From RYN-133 sp036497285 (GTDB lineage Bacteria; Actinomycetota; Actinomycetes; Mycobacteriales; Jatrophihabitantaceae), in NCBI GenBank assembly GCA_036497285.1, contig DASXJR010000027.1, forward strand, positions 1 through 64,000: a stretch of 64,000 bases of DNA. The letters run 5' to 3'. Below the pieces are notes generated by a model that was not told the DNA's origin, did no database searches, and saw only the letters and a program-made list of their open reading frames with translations. Position 1 is the stretch's first letter; every line of letters begins with the position of its first letter. The translations under genes were made by a program, and so were the position numbers. This document shows positions 30,975-39,819 of this stretch, one piece after another.

Positions 30975-32555
30975 TCAACTAAGTGGACGAGTCGCACCAA
31001 AGTAGCCGGATGAGACCGAACCGAGCGGGGTGATCCGCACGATGTCGCCGGACTCGGGCGCCTGGATCACGTTGCCGTCCCCGACATAGATCGCGACGTG
31101 ATGGATGCCGGCAGCCGTCCCGTCGTTGCTCCAGAACACGAGATCACCAGGCATCAGCTCGGCCGGCGCGGGGTGCACGGAGCCAGAGTTGTACTGCGTG
31201 GCCGCGAAGTGGGCCATCGACAGGTAGGGAGCCCACGAATACAGGGCCAGCCCGGAGCAGTCGAAGCCGACGCGCAGGCAGTCCAGATGCGCGTCGCCGG
31301 CCGTGCACACGCCCTGGGTCGGACCGTCGGCGTTACCGCCCGCCCAGGCGTAGTCGGTGCCGATGTACTGCAGCGCGCGCTCAACCACCGTCCGTCCCAT
31401 CGCGGGTGTCCACGTCGGTCCGGCCGGCGCCGGTGGGATGTGTTCGTTCTTGAGCGCGAGCTTGGCGTAGGCGAGATTGAGCGCGCTCGCCCGCTTCGGG
31501 TCTGCGGTCGCCCAACCACCGAGGAACGATGAGAGCGCCGCGTCGGCGACCCGCTGGGAGACCTTGGCCCGGTGCAGCGCTGCAACCAGCGTCGCCACCG
31601 TTCGGTGCGCCGTCGCCAGGGCGGATTCGGCTTCGGTGCGGATCGCGGTCAGTCGGGCGGTCTCGCGGGCGACGGTCGCCAACGCCGCGGCATGCTTGCG
31701 CTCGGCCTCGCGAAGGTCCGTGACGGCGAGATGGGCTTGGGCGACGACCGCGACCTGGTGTTCGACGAGCATGCGCTGTTCGGTGTTCGTGTCGAGCACC
31801 GCCGACGGGTCCTCTGCGATCAGCAGGGTGCCGATCGTCGAGACGCCGATCGAGTCCGGCCCGGTGTAGCTCTCGTACGCGGTAACGGCCGCGGCCTGGA
31901 CGGCATTGCGTGCCGTCGCGAACTCGGCCCGGGCAGCGGCGACCCGGCGGCCCGCGGCAGTGGCAGCGGCACGTGCATCGGCTTCGACGGAAAGCTGTGC
32001 GGTGTAACGCTGCTCGGCCATGGCGGCGGCTTCGGACAGCTTCGAGATCTGCTTCGCCTCGGCAGCGATCTGTTCGGCCAGGGTGGCGACCCGATGATCG
32101 GCCCGGTTCTTGGCCTCCTGGGCGCGGCGACCGGCTTGCACAGCAAGCGGATCAGGCGTGGCTGGCGTTCCCGACGGCAGGGCGGGTTCGGACCCGCGGG
32201 ACGAGGACAGGCCCGATGAGCTCGATGACGGCACGAGCGGCGGCAACGTGGTCGGCGGGACTGCGGACGAGGTCGGTGTCGGCGAAGGCGCCCGGGTCGG
32301 CGTCTTCGTGGGAGCCTTGGTGGGGGTCTTGGTGACCGTCTTCGTCGGGGTCTTGGTGGATGTCGGGGTGGGCGACTTGCTCGGCGACGGCTTGCCGGTC
32401 GACGGCGGTGACGAGCTGGCCGACGCCGATGAGGACGGCCGGGGGCGAGACGATGCCGGAGTCGGTGCCGCGAACGCGATGCCCGCTGTGCCCACAGTGC
32501 TCACAGCGATGGCTGCAGCCAACGCCGCGACTGCCACTGTTCCAGCGCGATGCAC
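30975..32555 (-). CDS. Secreted NlpC/P60 peptidoglycan hydrolase with Pro/Thr/Lys-rich linker
   Basis: The 526-residue protein has a signal peptide (residues 1-29) and a low-complexity region to about residue 135 built from Ser/Pro and 'TKTPTKAPTKTPTR'-type units. A long coiled coil (about 150-370) follows, then a C-terminal NlpC/P60 domain. The catalytic Cys433 is in 'GFDCSGLALYSW' and His486 in 'IHHVAIYVGDG'. The layout resembles RipA/RipC-type D,L-endopeptidases, in which the coiled coil mediates autoinhibition or FtsX contact. It starts at GTG 32555. The basic-threonine repeats may be wall-spanning or glycosylated. Confidence 0.9.
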   Translation of the reverse strand: MHRAGTVAVAALAAAIAVSTVGTAGIAFAAPTPASSRPRPSSSASASSSPPSTGKPSPSKSPTPTSTKTPTKTVTKTPTKAPTKTPTRAPSPTPTSSAVPPTTLPPLVPSSSSSGLSSSRGSEPALPSGTPATPDPLAVQAGRRAQEAKNRADHRVATLAEQIAAEAKQISKLSEAAAMAEQRYTAQLSVEADARAAATAAGRRVAAARAEFATARNAVQAAAVTAYESYTGPDSIGVSTIGTLLIAEDPSAVLDTNTEQRMLVEHQVAVVAQAHLAVTDLREAERKHAAALATVARETARLTAIRTEAESALATAHRTVATLVAALHRAKVSQRVADAALSSFLGGWATADPKRASALNLAYAKLALKNEHIPPAPAGPTWTPAMGRTVVERALQYIGTDYAWAGGNADGPTQGVCTAGDAHLDCLRVGFDCSGLALYSWAPYLSMAHFAATQYNSGSVHPAPAELMPGDLVFWSNDGTAAGIHHVAIYVGDGNVIQAPESGDIVRITPLGSVSSGYFGATRPLS

Positions 32556-32604
32556 TACGTCCGCCGATCATTGAAAAGACCTTCGTAGGCAAAGATCGGC
32601 ACAA

Positions 32605-32630
32605 GGGGAAGGGACTTGAGTCCATTCCCC
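32605..32630 (-). terminator. Hairpin after the LysR gene
   Basis: GGGGAA (32605-32610) pairs with TTCCCC (32625-32630) and GGAC (32612-32615) with GTCC (32620-32623), with one G/A mismatch and a TTGA loop. It begins 7 nt after the minus-strand LysR stop at 32637 and precedes the NlpC gene, so it likely ends the yeiH-lysR transcript. Confidence 0.65.
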
Positions 32631-32636
32631 GGACCC

Positions 32637-33566
32637 CTATGTCCTCGGGCCGTTCGACCCGGTGGCGACACGGATCAGGTCCGCGCCGAGCGTTGGCGGT
32701 TTGCTGCCGGTCCAGATCGCGTTCAGGTCGCGGGTCAGGGCGAGGCCGCTCACGCTCAGCTCGACCAACGTCCCGGCTGCGATGTCGGCGGCGGCCGCGT
32801 GGGCGCTGACCACGCCGACCCCGCCGCCGGCCCGTGCGGTGGCGATGATCGTCGTTGTCGAACCGAGCTCGCTCGCGTGCGGTAGCGCGGGTGGGTCCAG
32901 GCGATGCAAGGCGGTGGCCAACGCGCTGAGGAATGTGTCGCGGGTGCCGGAGCCGGGCTCGCGTACGAGCAACGCCAGATCGGCCATGTCCGCTGGCCGC
33001 AGCGGGCTGTTGGCACGTGCAGCGAGCGGATAGCCGGGGCTGACGACCAGAACCAGCCGGTCGGAGCCGATCCGCTGGGCGCTGAGCTCGTCGGGCAGCC
33101 CCGGCGATTCGATCAGCCCTAGGTCGACCCGCCCGGCGCGCACTTCCGTGGCGACGTCATGGCTGTTCGTGACGATCACAGAGACCTCGAGCCCGGGATC
33201 GTGGCGGCGAAGTACGAGCAGCCACTCCGGAAGCAGGTACTCGGCGATCGTCAGACTCGCTGCGACCCGCAATCGCACCGCGCGGTCATGCCGCAGGGTG
33301 AGCACACCGTCGGCGAGCACATGCGCGGCCGCGATTACCTCCCTGGCCCACGCGACCACTGCCTCGCCGACCGGAGTGAGCGTCGTACCGCGACTCGTCC
33401 GCACCAGCACGGACAGACCGAGCCGGCGCTCGAGCTGCGTCAGCTTCGCGCTCGCGCTCGGCTGGGCGATGCCGTGCGCCTCTGCCGCCTTGCCGACACT
33501 GCCTAGTTCGGCCACCGACAGCAGCAGATCGAGCGTCGCCAGATCGGGCGTCCAGGACGGCAGCAT
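32637..33566 (-). CDS. LysR-family regulator linked to YeiH transporter
   Basis: The 309-residue protein has the LysR winged HTH at residues 9-66 ('LLLSVAELGSVGKAAEAHGI', 'QPSASAKLTQLERRLGLSVL') and a substrate-binding effector domain ending in 'GGGVGVVSAHAAAADI'. It follows the yeiH-like gene by 12 nt on the same strand, the reverse of the usual divergent LysR layout but a frequent YeiE/YeiH arrangement. It probably responds to sulfite, sulfate or a sulfonate. It has a strong hairpin after its stop. Confidence 0.88.
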   Translation of the reverse strand: MLPSWTPDLATLDLLLSVAELGSVGKAAEAHGIAQPSASAKLTQLERRLGLSVLVRTSRGTTLTPVGEAVVAWAREVIAAAHVLADGVLTLRHDRAVRLRVAASLTIAEYLLPEWLLVLRRHDPGLEVSVIVTNSHDVATEVRAGRVDLGLIESPGLPDELSAQRIGSDRLVLVVSPGYPLAARANSPLRPADMADLALLVREPGSGTRDTFLSALATALHRLDPPALPHASELGSTTTIIATARAGGGVGVVSAHAAAADIAAGTLVELSVSGLALTRDLNAIWTGSKPPTLGADLIRVATGSNGPRT

Positions 33567-33578
33567 GACAGCAGGTTG

Positions 33579-34616
33579 TCACACCCAGCGCAGGGCGAGG
33601 CTCGTCGTCGTAACCGCGATCCACAACAGGAACCCCAGAAACAGTGGCTTGGTTCCGGCACGGCGGATCCCTGCGAGGTCGGTCGACAGCCCGATCGCGG
33701 CCAAAGCAACGGTGACGAGGACGCTCGCCGTGTCGCCGATCAGTGGATGCGCCGAGGCCGGGATGAGTCCTAGCGAGTTGACGGCTGCCAGAACGATGAA
33801 CCCGACGAGGAACCAGGGCACGAGACCGAACGCGCGCGCCGTTACTGATCGGCTTCGGTTTTCGAATACATCGTCTGCGCGCCGGGTGACTGCGGCGAGC
33901 GCGAGGGTGATCGGGACGATCATCAAGGTGCGGGTGAGCTTGACGACGACGGCGTATTGGCCGGCAACCGGGCCGTAGGTGGCGGCTGCGGCCATAACTG
34001 ATGACGTGTCGTTGACCGCCGTTCCCGCGAACAGTCCGAAGGCGTGCTGGCCAAGGTGCAGGGCGTGCCCGAGGGCGGGGAAGGTGAGGACGGCTGCGAC
34101 GTTGAAGATGAAAATCGTCGAGACGGCATATGCGATGTCCGGGTTCTTCGCTCGGATGGCCGGGGCGACGGCCGCGATCGCCGACGCGCCGCAGATGCCG
34201 GTCCCCACTCCGATCAGCGTGCGCAGGTCGCGGTTGATCCCCAGTCGTTGCCCGAGCACGGCCGCGAGGGTGAGGCAGACAGTCAACGTGCCCAGCATGA
34301 CGGGCAGCGAGGCGGCGCCGACGTGGACGACCTGCGCGAGTGAGAGGCCCGCGCCCATGAGCAGCACCGCGACCTGAAGCACGCGCCCGGCAGCGAAGGT
34401 GATCCCGGGGCGCAGTCGCGGGTGTTTCCGGGCGCGCAAGCTGAGCGCGGCGCCGAGGGCCACTGCGCAGACCGGAGCGCCGACCACCGGGACGACATGT
34501 CCGGCACAGGTGGCGGCCGCGGCAAGCACCGCGACGGCAACGAGCCCCGGCACGATCGACTCGCGGCCACGGGCATCGTCCCGTGTTACCGGCTCAGCCC
34601 GGACGATCGCCGCCAT
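33579..34616 (-). CDS. YeiH/UPF0324 family membrane transporter (putative sulfate/anion exporter)
   Basis: The 345-residue protein has about ten membrane helices and UPF0324 hallmarks: 'GICGASAIAAVAPAIRAKN', 'GTAVNDTSSVMAAAATYG', 'KLTRTLMIVPITLALA' and 'RVLQVAVLLMGAGLSLAQV'. Family members are called putative sulfate exporters; direct evidence is thin. The downstream LysR gene is probably its regulator. ATG 34616 is chosen since the longer frame is antisense to a different coding region and lacks similarity. Confidence 0.87.
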   Translation of the reverse strand: MAAIVRAEPVTRDDARGRESIVPGLVAVAVLAAAATCAGHVVPVVGAPVCAVALGAALSLRARKHPRLRPGITFAAGRVLQVAVLLMGAGLSLAQVVHVGAASLPVMLGTLTVCLTLAAVLGQRLGINRDLRTLIGVGTGICGASAIAAVAPAIRAKNPDIAYAVSTIFIFNVAAVLTFPALGHALHLGQHAFGLFAGTAVNDTSSVMAAAATYGPVAGQYAVVVKLTRTLMIVPITLALAAVTRRADDVFENRSRSVTARAFGLVPWFLVGFIVLAAVNSLGLIPASAHPLIGDTASVLVTVALAAIGLSTDLAGIRRAGTKPLFLGFLLWIAVTTTSLALRWV

Positions 34617-34733
34617 GCACTCGACGATGCGGCACCGATCGGGTCCTCGGTAGCCACCGATCGCCTCAGGCGCCCATAGCGCAGGCCTATGGCGCGCGGT
34701 GATCTCCGGGCGACTTCCGGGCAGGCTGGCAGC

Positions 34734-34889
34734 ATGAGCGATCTTGACGACGAGAAGGCGGGACCGCAGATCGTCCCGGACGGGCCGAGGGGTGCTCCGC
34801 CGAACCCGTCGCCGACCGACAAGGAGTCGGCGACGCGGCAGGCCGAGGAACACGACCGCCCGGACGATGACCGCGACGATCCAGCCTGA
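34734..34889 (+). CDS. Small acidic hypothetical protein (51 aa)
   Basis: The ATG at 34734 gives a 51-residue, very acidic and Pro-rich protein ('MSDLDDEKAGPQIVPDG', 'EEHDRPDDDRDDPA') with no hydrophobic segment. It is probably disordered. Codon pattern and composition fit a real small gene, but I do not recognise a family. It stands alone between divergent yeiH (117 bp upstream) and convergent catalase (81 bp downstream). Confidence 0.45.
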   Translation: MSDLDDEKAGPQIVPDGPRGAPPNPSPTDKESATRQAEEHDRPDDDRDDPA

Positions 34890-34970
34890 GTCGGCCCTTG
34901 GTCGGGGGTGGATCGCGGCGCAACCGCTCGTTGCCGTCCTGCATTACCTAGGGTCATCGCCCCGCTCGCA

Positions 34971-36494
34971 TCAAGCCTTGTGCTGCATGCTCTCGCGCGC
35001 AGGATTGGCCTGTCCGGCTGCCTTCGGGTCCTTGTCGCCCTGCTTGGCCCTCACTCCCGCTTCGATGCGGTCACCGAGATACTTGTCGACGTTGCGCCAG
35101 TACTCGAACGCGCGCCCGAGCACAGGCTCGCTGACCCCGTTGAGCAAGTGCCCGACCACGTTGTCGACGAGTCGTCCGCGGGCCTCGTCGTCGAGGATCT
35201 CGCGAACCATCGTGCCCGGCTGGCCCCAATCATCGTCCTCGGCGTGGTCTACATAGGCGGAGCGCACCATCTCGCCATCGGCGTACCAGAGCCCACCGTC
35301 GTCGGTCAGCTCCGGCTGCGCCTTAGGTCCGCCGTAGGAGTTGGGCGCGTAGACCGGATCGCTCACGTTCTTAACCCGCATCGCGCCGTCTTTGGAGTAG
35401 CTGTGCGTCTCGACGTGCGGCGAATTCACCGGGATCTGCTTGTAGTTCGTCCCGAGCCGCGCGCGGTGCGCGTCCGAGTAGCTGAACCCGCGGGCGAGCA
35501 ACATCCGGTCGGGGGACAGCCCCGTCCCGCCGACGATGTTGTTCGGTTCGAACGCGGCCTGTTCCATCTCGGTGTGGTAATCGGCCACGTTGCGGTTGAG
35601 TGTCAGCTTGCCGACCTCCTGCAGCGGATAGTCACCGTGCGGCCAGACCTTGGTGAGATCGAACGGGTTGAACCGATATGTCTTGGCCTGCTCGAACGGC
35701 ATGATCTGCACGTACAACGTCCAGCTGGGGAACTCGCCGGCCGCGATGTGGTCGTAGAGATCGCGCTGGTGGTAGTCGGTGTCGGCCGAGGCCATCTGGT
35801 CCGCCTCGTCCTGGGTGAAGCATTCGATGCCCTGGTCGGTCTTGAAGTGGTACTTCACCCAGAACCGCTCACCCTGTGCATTGATCCACATGTAGGTATG
35901 GCTTCCGTAGCCGTTCATGTGGCGCCACGTGCGCGGAATGCCGCGATCGCCCATCAGCCAGGTCACCTGATGGGCCGACTCCGGCGACAACGTCCAGAAA
36001 TCCCACTGCATGTCGTGGTCACGAAGGTTGTTGTCGGCACGCCGCTTCTGCGAACGGATGAAGTGCTGGAACTTCATCGGGTCCTTGACGAAGAAGACCG
36101 GCGTGTTGTTGCCCACCAGGTCGAAGTTGCCTTCGCGGGTATAGAACTTCACCGCGAAGCCGCGCGGGTCGCGCCAGGTGTCCGGACTGCCGCGCTCGCC
36201 CGCCACGGTCGAGAAGCGGATGAGAACCTCGGTCTCCTCATCGGGTGAGAACACCGCAGCCCGGGTGAAGGCGCTCACGTCGCTGGTCACCCTGAAGGTG
36301 CCGAACGCTCCGCCGCCCTTGGCGTGCGGTTGCCGCTCGGGAATCCGCTCGCGGTTGAAGCCGGCCATCTGCTCGATCAGGTAGTGGTCCTGTAGAAGAA
36401 TCGGCCCGCCCGGACCGACGGTCAGCGAGTGCTCGTCGCTCGCGACGGGAACCCCACCGTCCGTGGTCGTCGGGTGCGCTTGTCGCTCAGTCAT
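34971..36494 (-). CDS. katA: Monofunctional heme catalase (small-subunit clade)
   Basis: The 507-residue protein shows the catalytic His57 block 'RIPERQPHAKGGGAFG', the distal Asn in 'FDLVGNNTPVFFV' and the proximal heme tyrosine in 'RGFSYSDAHRARLG'. It breaks down hydrogen peroxide. ATG 36494 has an AAGGAG site. The gene follows an SRPBCC protein by 34 nt on the same strand and is likely co-transcribed with it. The Gly in place of the usual Leu/Met in 'RGFSY' and Ala in 'DAHRAR' are mild departures from the family pattern. Confidence 0.95.
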   Translation of the reverse strand: MTERQAHPTTTDGGVPVASDEHSLTVGPGGPILLQDHYLIEQMAGFNRERIPERQPHAKGGGAFGTFRVTSDVSAFTRAAVFSPDEETEVLIRFSTVAGERGSPDTWRDPRGFAVKFYTREGNFDLVGNNTPVFFVKDPMKFQHFIRSQKRRADNNLRDHDMQWDFWTLSPESAHQVTWLMGDRGIPRTWRHMNGYGSHTYMWINAQGERFWVKYHFKTDQGIECFTQDEADQMASADTDYHQRDLYDHIAAGEFPSWTLYVQIMPFEQAKTYRFNPFDLTKVWPHGDYPLQEVGKLTLNRNVADYHTEMEQAAFEPNNIVGGTGLSPDRMLLARGFSYSDAHRARLGTNYKQIPVNSPHVETHSYSKDGAMRVKNVSDPVYAPNSYGGPKAQPELTDDGGLWYADGEMVRSAYVDHAEDDDWGQPGTMVREILDDEARGRLVDNVVGHLLNGVSEPVLGRAFEYWRNVDKYLGDRIEAGVRAKQGDKDPKAAGQANPARESMQHKA

Positions 36495-36528
36495 CGTCCA
36501 CTCCTTTGAAACGCGTCGTGGCCGGACG

Positions 36529-36987
36529 TCAGCCCTCGCGCGGCACGGTGCCCCGCCAGGCACCCGTCGCGCTGCCCCGCGACTCGATGAAGCTCTTGAA
36601 CCGGTCCAGATCGCCGGTCACCTGCCGGTCGTCGACGTTCACCGCGGATGCCGTCTTCTCGAGTACGCCGTCGGGCTCCCAGTCGAGTTGGACGGTCACG
36701 CGGGTCTTGTCGTCGGCCAGCTTGTGGAACGTGACGACGCCGGCATGGGTGGTCCCGTCCACGCTGCGCCAGGCGACCCGCTCCTCGGGATGCTGCTCAG
36801 TGATCTCGGCGTCGAACTGGCGCTTGACGCCGGCGACGTTGACGTGCCAGACCTGTGAGCGCTCGTTGAGCTGCTCGATCTTGTCGACGCCGCCCATGAA
36901 CTCGGGAAACGACTCGAACTGGGTCCACTGGTTGTACGCGGTGCTGATCGGGACGTCGACATCGACGGCCTTGGTGATCGTGGTCAT
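36529..36987 (-). CDS. SRPBCC/cyclase-dehydrase-like protein
   Basis: The 152-residue protein matches the polyketide cyclase/START-like fold: 'AVDVDVPISTAYNQWTQFES' and 'FPEFMGG' at the N-terminus, 'HVNVAGVKRQFDAEITEQHP' in the middle and a long C-terminal helix. Members bind lipophilic ligands; this subgroup is often linked to stress genes. A GAGGAGG site precedes ATG 36987. Co-transcription with catalase suggests a role in oxidative or desiccation stress; the ligand is unknown. Confidence 0.85.
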   Translation of the reverse strand: MTTITKAVDVDVPISTAYNQWTQFESFPEFMGGVDKIEQLNERSQVWHVNVAGVKRQFDAEITEQHPEERVAWRSVDGTTHAGVVTFHKLADDKTRVTVQLDWEPDGVLEKTASAVNVDDRQVTGDLDRFKSFIESRGSATGAWRGTVPREG

Positions 36988-37044
36988 CGTGACATTCCTC
37001 CTCGGCGTAGTTGTCTGCAGGCGCGAGGACCGCCTTCAAATCGC

Positions 37045-37740
37045 TTACCCGACCCGCGATTTCCCAAACGAACCCAACCTGCCGATGGCGCTGTCGTCGA
37101 TGGCGGCGAGCAGTTCGGCGGGATCGCGGTAGACCTCGACGGCACCGGCCTCGCGAAGGTCGCCCGCACTCGTGCCGCCGCACGTCACGGCAATGAACGT
37201 GACGCCCGCCTTCTCGGCAGCGATGCCGTCCCATACCGCGTCGCCGATGAACACCACCCGATCCGGCGAAAGCGAGGACTGGTCGAGCGCTGCCTGCAGC
37301 ACACTGGGGTTCGGCTTGCCCGCCTCGGCATCGGACGAACTGGTCGCGGTGTCGATGACGTCGTCGGCGTCCAGCGCCTGACGCAGCGCCGCGAGTTCGT
37401 CAGCCGAAGCCGACGAGGCGAGCACCGTCCGGTGCCCGCGCCGCGCACACTCCCCGAGGAGTTCTTTCGCGCCGGGCAGGGGTGTGAGGCGTCCCCAGTA
37501 CTGCCGGTAGAGCGTCAGGTGCGCTACGGTCACGTGCTCGTCGTCGTCCGTGTCGCGATCGGCGCCCAACAAATGGTCGAGCAGCTCGTCGGAGCCCATA
37601 CCGATCGCGTGGTGCACACATGACATCGGCACCTCATGTCCAGCCCCGCGCAACGCCTCTGCCCAGCTCACCGCATGCAGGTAGGTGGTGTCGACGAGCG
37701 TGCCGTCGACATCGAACAGAATTCCGGTGTCGGCTGCCAT
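37045..37740 (-). CDS. HAD-superfamily hydrolase (beta-phosphoglucomutase-like)
   Basis: The 231-residue protein has all HAD motifs: 'LFDVDGTLVDTTYLHAVSW' (nucleophile Asp and acid Asp), 'LASSASADEL', a Lys in 'EAGKPNPSVLQAAL' and 'VFIGDAVWDGIAAEKAGV'. The cap is a small helical type (C1). The substrate is probably a sugar phosphate or similar small phosphate. It ends the minus-strand run that starts at 40814; the 49-nt gap to the GT2 gene allows co-transcription. Confidence 0.88.
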   Translation of the reverse strand: MAADTGILFDVDGTLVDTTYLHAVSWAEALRGAGHEVPMSCVHHAIGMGSDELLDHLLGADRDTDDDEHVTVAHLTLYRQYWGRLTPLPGAKELLGECARRGHRTVLASSASADELAALRQALDADDVIDTATSSSDAEAGKPNPSVLQAALDQSSLSPDRVVFIGDAVWDGIAAEKAGVTFIAVTCGGTSAGDLREAGAVEVYRDPAELLAAIDDSAIGRLGSFGKSRVG

Positions 37741-37789
37741 GTGGCGACCATGCCCCAGCACGGCGTCCGGTAAACCTGATCTTCGACGC

Positions 37790-38482
37790 TCAGGCGGGCA
37801 TGCCGTCCTGCAGCGCGCGTAGGTACGCCGCGAAACCGTCCGGCGTGCGACCCTCCAACCTGGTGCTGGTGAGCACCGGCGCGCCGCCGCTTCGCGCCAC
37901 CGGCACCGCGGCCGCCACGGCACGCTGCACCAGCTCGACGTCCTCGTGGGCGACCAGGTCGCTCCAGCCGCCGATGCGCACGTACGCCGCCCCGGAGATG
38001 CCGAGATTCGCTCCGTGCACGTGCGGGTGACCGTCGGACAACTGGTGCGCCGCGCGCCACGCCTGTTCGGTCGCGACGGGCAGGCCCGGGCCGGGACGGA
38101 CGGTGCCCAGCACCAACTCCGCTCCGCGGCGCGCTTCGGCGATCATGCTCGTCAACCAGTCGAGCGACACCCGCGAGTCGGCGTCGGTGCTGGTCAGCCA
38201 GACGCGCTCCGGCGGTCCGAACCGCGCCAGCCCGGCTTCGGCCGCCTGCCGGCGGGCCGCGCCCACCCGCCGCGCCGACGCGACCACCGCATGGACCTGG
38301 GCGAACTGCGCGACCACCTGCGGGGTGCGGTCACGGCAATCGTCGAGCGTGACGACGATGTGCGCCGCGAGGTCGGTTTCGGCGTGCAATCGCTCGATCG
38401 CCGCTTGTACGGCACCGAGGCATCCGGCGATCTCGTCCTGCTCGTCCGCGGCCGGCACGGTCACCACGACATCGCGGATCAC
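37790..38482 (-). CDS. GT2-type glycosyltransferase
   Basis: The 230-residue protein has a GT-A fold: 'DVVVTVPAADEQDEIAGCLG', the metal-binding 'TSTDADSRVSLDWL' and an acceptor-loop segment 'HVHGANLGISGAAYVRIGGW' with 'AHEDVEL'. No membrane helix is seen, so it acts in the cytosol. The GTG start overlaps the stop of the PIG-L/methyltransferase gene by 4 nt. The donor sugar is unknown; deacetylase and methyltransferase partners suggest a modified amino sugar product. Confidence 0.84.
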   Translation of the reverse strand: MIRDVVVTVPAADEQDEIAGCLGAVQAAIERLHAETDLAAHIVVTLDDCRDRTPQVVAQFAQVHAVVASARRVGAARRQAAEAGLARFGPPERVWLTSTDADSRVSLDWLTSMIAEARRGAELVLGTVRPGPGLPVATEQAWRAAHQLSDGHPHVHGANLGISGAAYVRIGGWSDLVAHEDVELVQRAVAAAVPVARSGGAPVLTSTRLEGRTPDGFAAYLRALQDGMPA

Positions 38483-39819
38483 GCGACGACGCCTGTCTCG
38501 ACAGCCACTGATCGTCCGCTCCGGGTCCACACCTCGAGCCGGAAGTCGGCCTCGATGTGCGTGACGATCCGGAGATGGTGGCGTCCGAGTGCGGAGTGCA
38601 CCGCGTCCGCGCTGTGCCGGTGGTCGTCCGCCGGATGGCGCCAGTGGCAGGCGACGAGAACGCCGTCGGCGGTGAGCTTGTCCCACACACGTTGGGCGAG
38701 CAGTTCGAGGTCGGTGCAGTAGTAGCCGACTTCGGAGATGACGAGCAGATCGAACTCACCTTCCGGCCACTGCTCGGGTATCGCGCCGCGTTCGACGCGC
38801 GCGTGCGAGGCATCGGCGAGTCGGCGCGCGGTCTGCTCGAGCGCACTGTCGGCGACGTCCCACGCCACCACCTGATCGCAGCGCTGCGCGAGTTGGGCGG
38901 TGATCAGGCCGGTCGCGCACCCGGGCTCGAAGGCGCGGGCGAACCGTGCGCGCGGCAACGACGCCAGCAACAGCGCCCGCTTGCGCTGCTCGTAGAACCT
39001 CGTCCCGAGCTCCCACGGATCGTCCGAGTCGGCGTAGAGCCGGTCGAAGTACCCGGGAGCAATGGCGTCGCCGACCGGTGCGAGCACGAACGTCTCGAAC
39101 GGCCGCTCGAAGTGCGCGAGCATCTCCGGCAGGATGATCGGTTCGTCACCGGGCCGGTCCGACAGCGGACTGTGCTGACTCACGTGGCAACCGATCGCCC
39201 GCCGCTTGGCGAGCTGGTCGCGTGCAGTTAACGACAGCCGCCGCATTGACCGCCATGGGAGCTCGTCCGAAGCGGGGTCGGCCCAGTGCCATGCCCAGAT
39301 CGGGTACTGCCAGCACACGAGCCGGTGCTGGCCGGCCGCCTGCGTCGCGGCCCGTGCGCAGGCCGCGTGGTCGGGATGACGGTCGCCCTCCCACGGGCAG
39401 ACGACGTGCGTAGCCGTCTGTGCGAAGTACTCGACCTGCGCGGCGAGCGCTTCGCCGAACTCGGCCAGGTGTCCGTCCGGCAGGCCGAGGAAGTGGACGG
39501 TTGCACCCGGGGCGAGGCGTAGCACGGCGTCCTGCACTTCGCTGCGCCGTCGGCGGGCGAGCTCCTCCGAGGAATGGGTCGGTGACATTGGATGCGATGC
39601 CTCGCCGTCGGTCGCGACCACCACCGTGACGAGCGTGCCCCGCTCGTACGCGCGTGCGATCAGCCCACCCGCGCCGAGCGTTTCGTCGTCCGGATGCGCG
39701 GCGAGCACGAGCAGGCGATCGGTCTCGGACGGCGGTTCAATCGTTTCGGTATCAGAAAGCGGGCTGGCCAGCCAGTCCGCTTCGAGCGGACTGGTGTCGT
39801 CGTGCCGGAACGTCGTCAT
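38479..39819 (-). CDS. Fusion of PIG-L deacetylase and SAM-dependent methyltransferase
   Basis: The 446-residue protein has an N-terminal PIG-L/LmbE domain with zinc motif 'LAAHPDDETLGAGG' and 'GDRHPDHAACARAA'. From about residue 265 it has a class I methyltransferase with 'FEPGCATGLITAQLAQRCD' as the SAM loop. PIG-L domains remove N-acetyl groups from sugars or glycolipids; the second domain would then methylate, perhaps the freed amine. Its ATG overlaps the acyl-CoA dehydrogenase stop (ATGA). A similar fused architecture exists in other actinobacteria, from memory, but its product is not known to me. Confidence 0.88.
   Translation of the reverse strand: MTTFRHDDTSPLEADWLASPLSDTETIEPPSETDRLLVLAAHPDDETLGAGGLIARAYERGTLVTVVVATDGEASHPMSPTHSSEELARRRRSEVQDAVLRLAPGATVHFLGLPDGHLAEFGEALAAQVEYFAQTATHVVCPWEGDRHPDHAACARAATQAAGQHRLVCWQYPIWAWHWADPASDELPWRSMRRLSLTARDQLAKRRAIGCHVSQHSPLSDRPGDEPIILPEMLAHFERPFETFVLAPVGDAIAPGYFDRLYADSDDPWELGTRFYEQRKRALLLASLPRARFARAFEPGCATGLITAQLAQRCDQVVAWDVADSALEQTARRLADASHARVERGAIPEQWPEGEFDLLVISEVGYYCTDLELLAQRVWDKLTADGVLVACHWRHPADDHRHSADAVHSALGRHHLRIVTHIEADFRLEVWTRSGRSVAVETGVVA

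Noticed and set aside
32160..32480. Tandem repeat or CRISPR-like array
   Set aside because: The repeats are codons for Lys-Thr-Pro/Ser units in the NlpC linker, in frame and of irregular length, without constant spacers.
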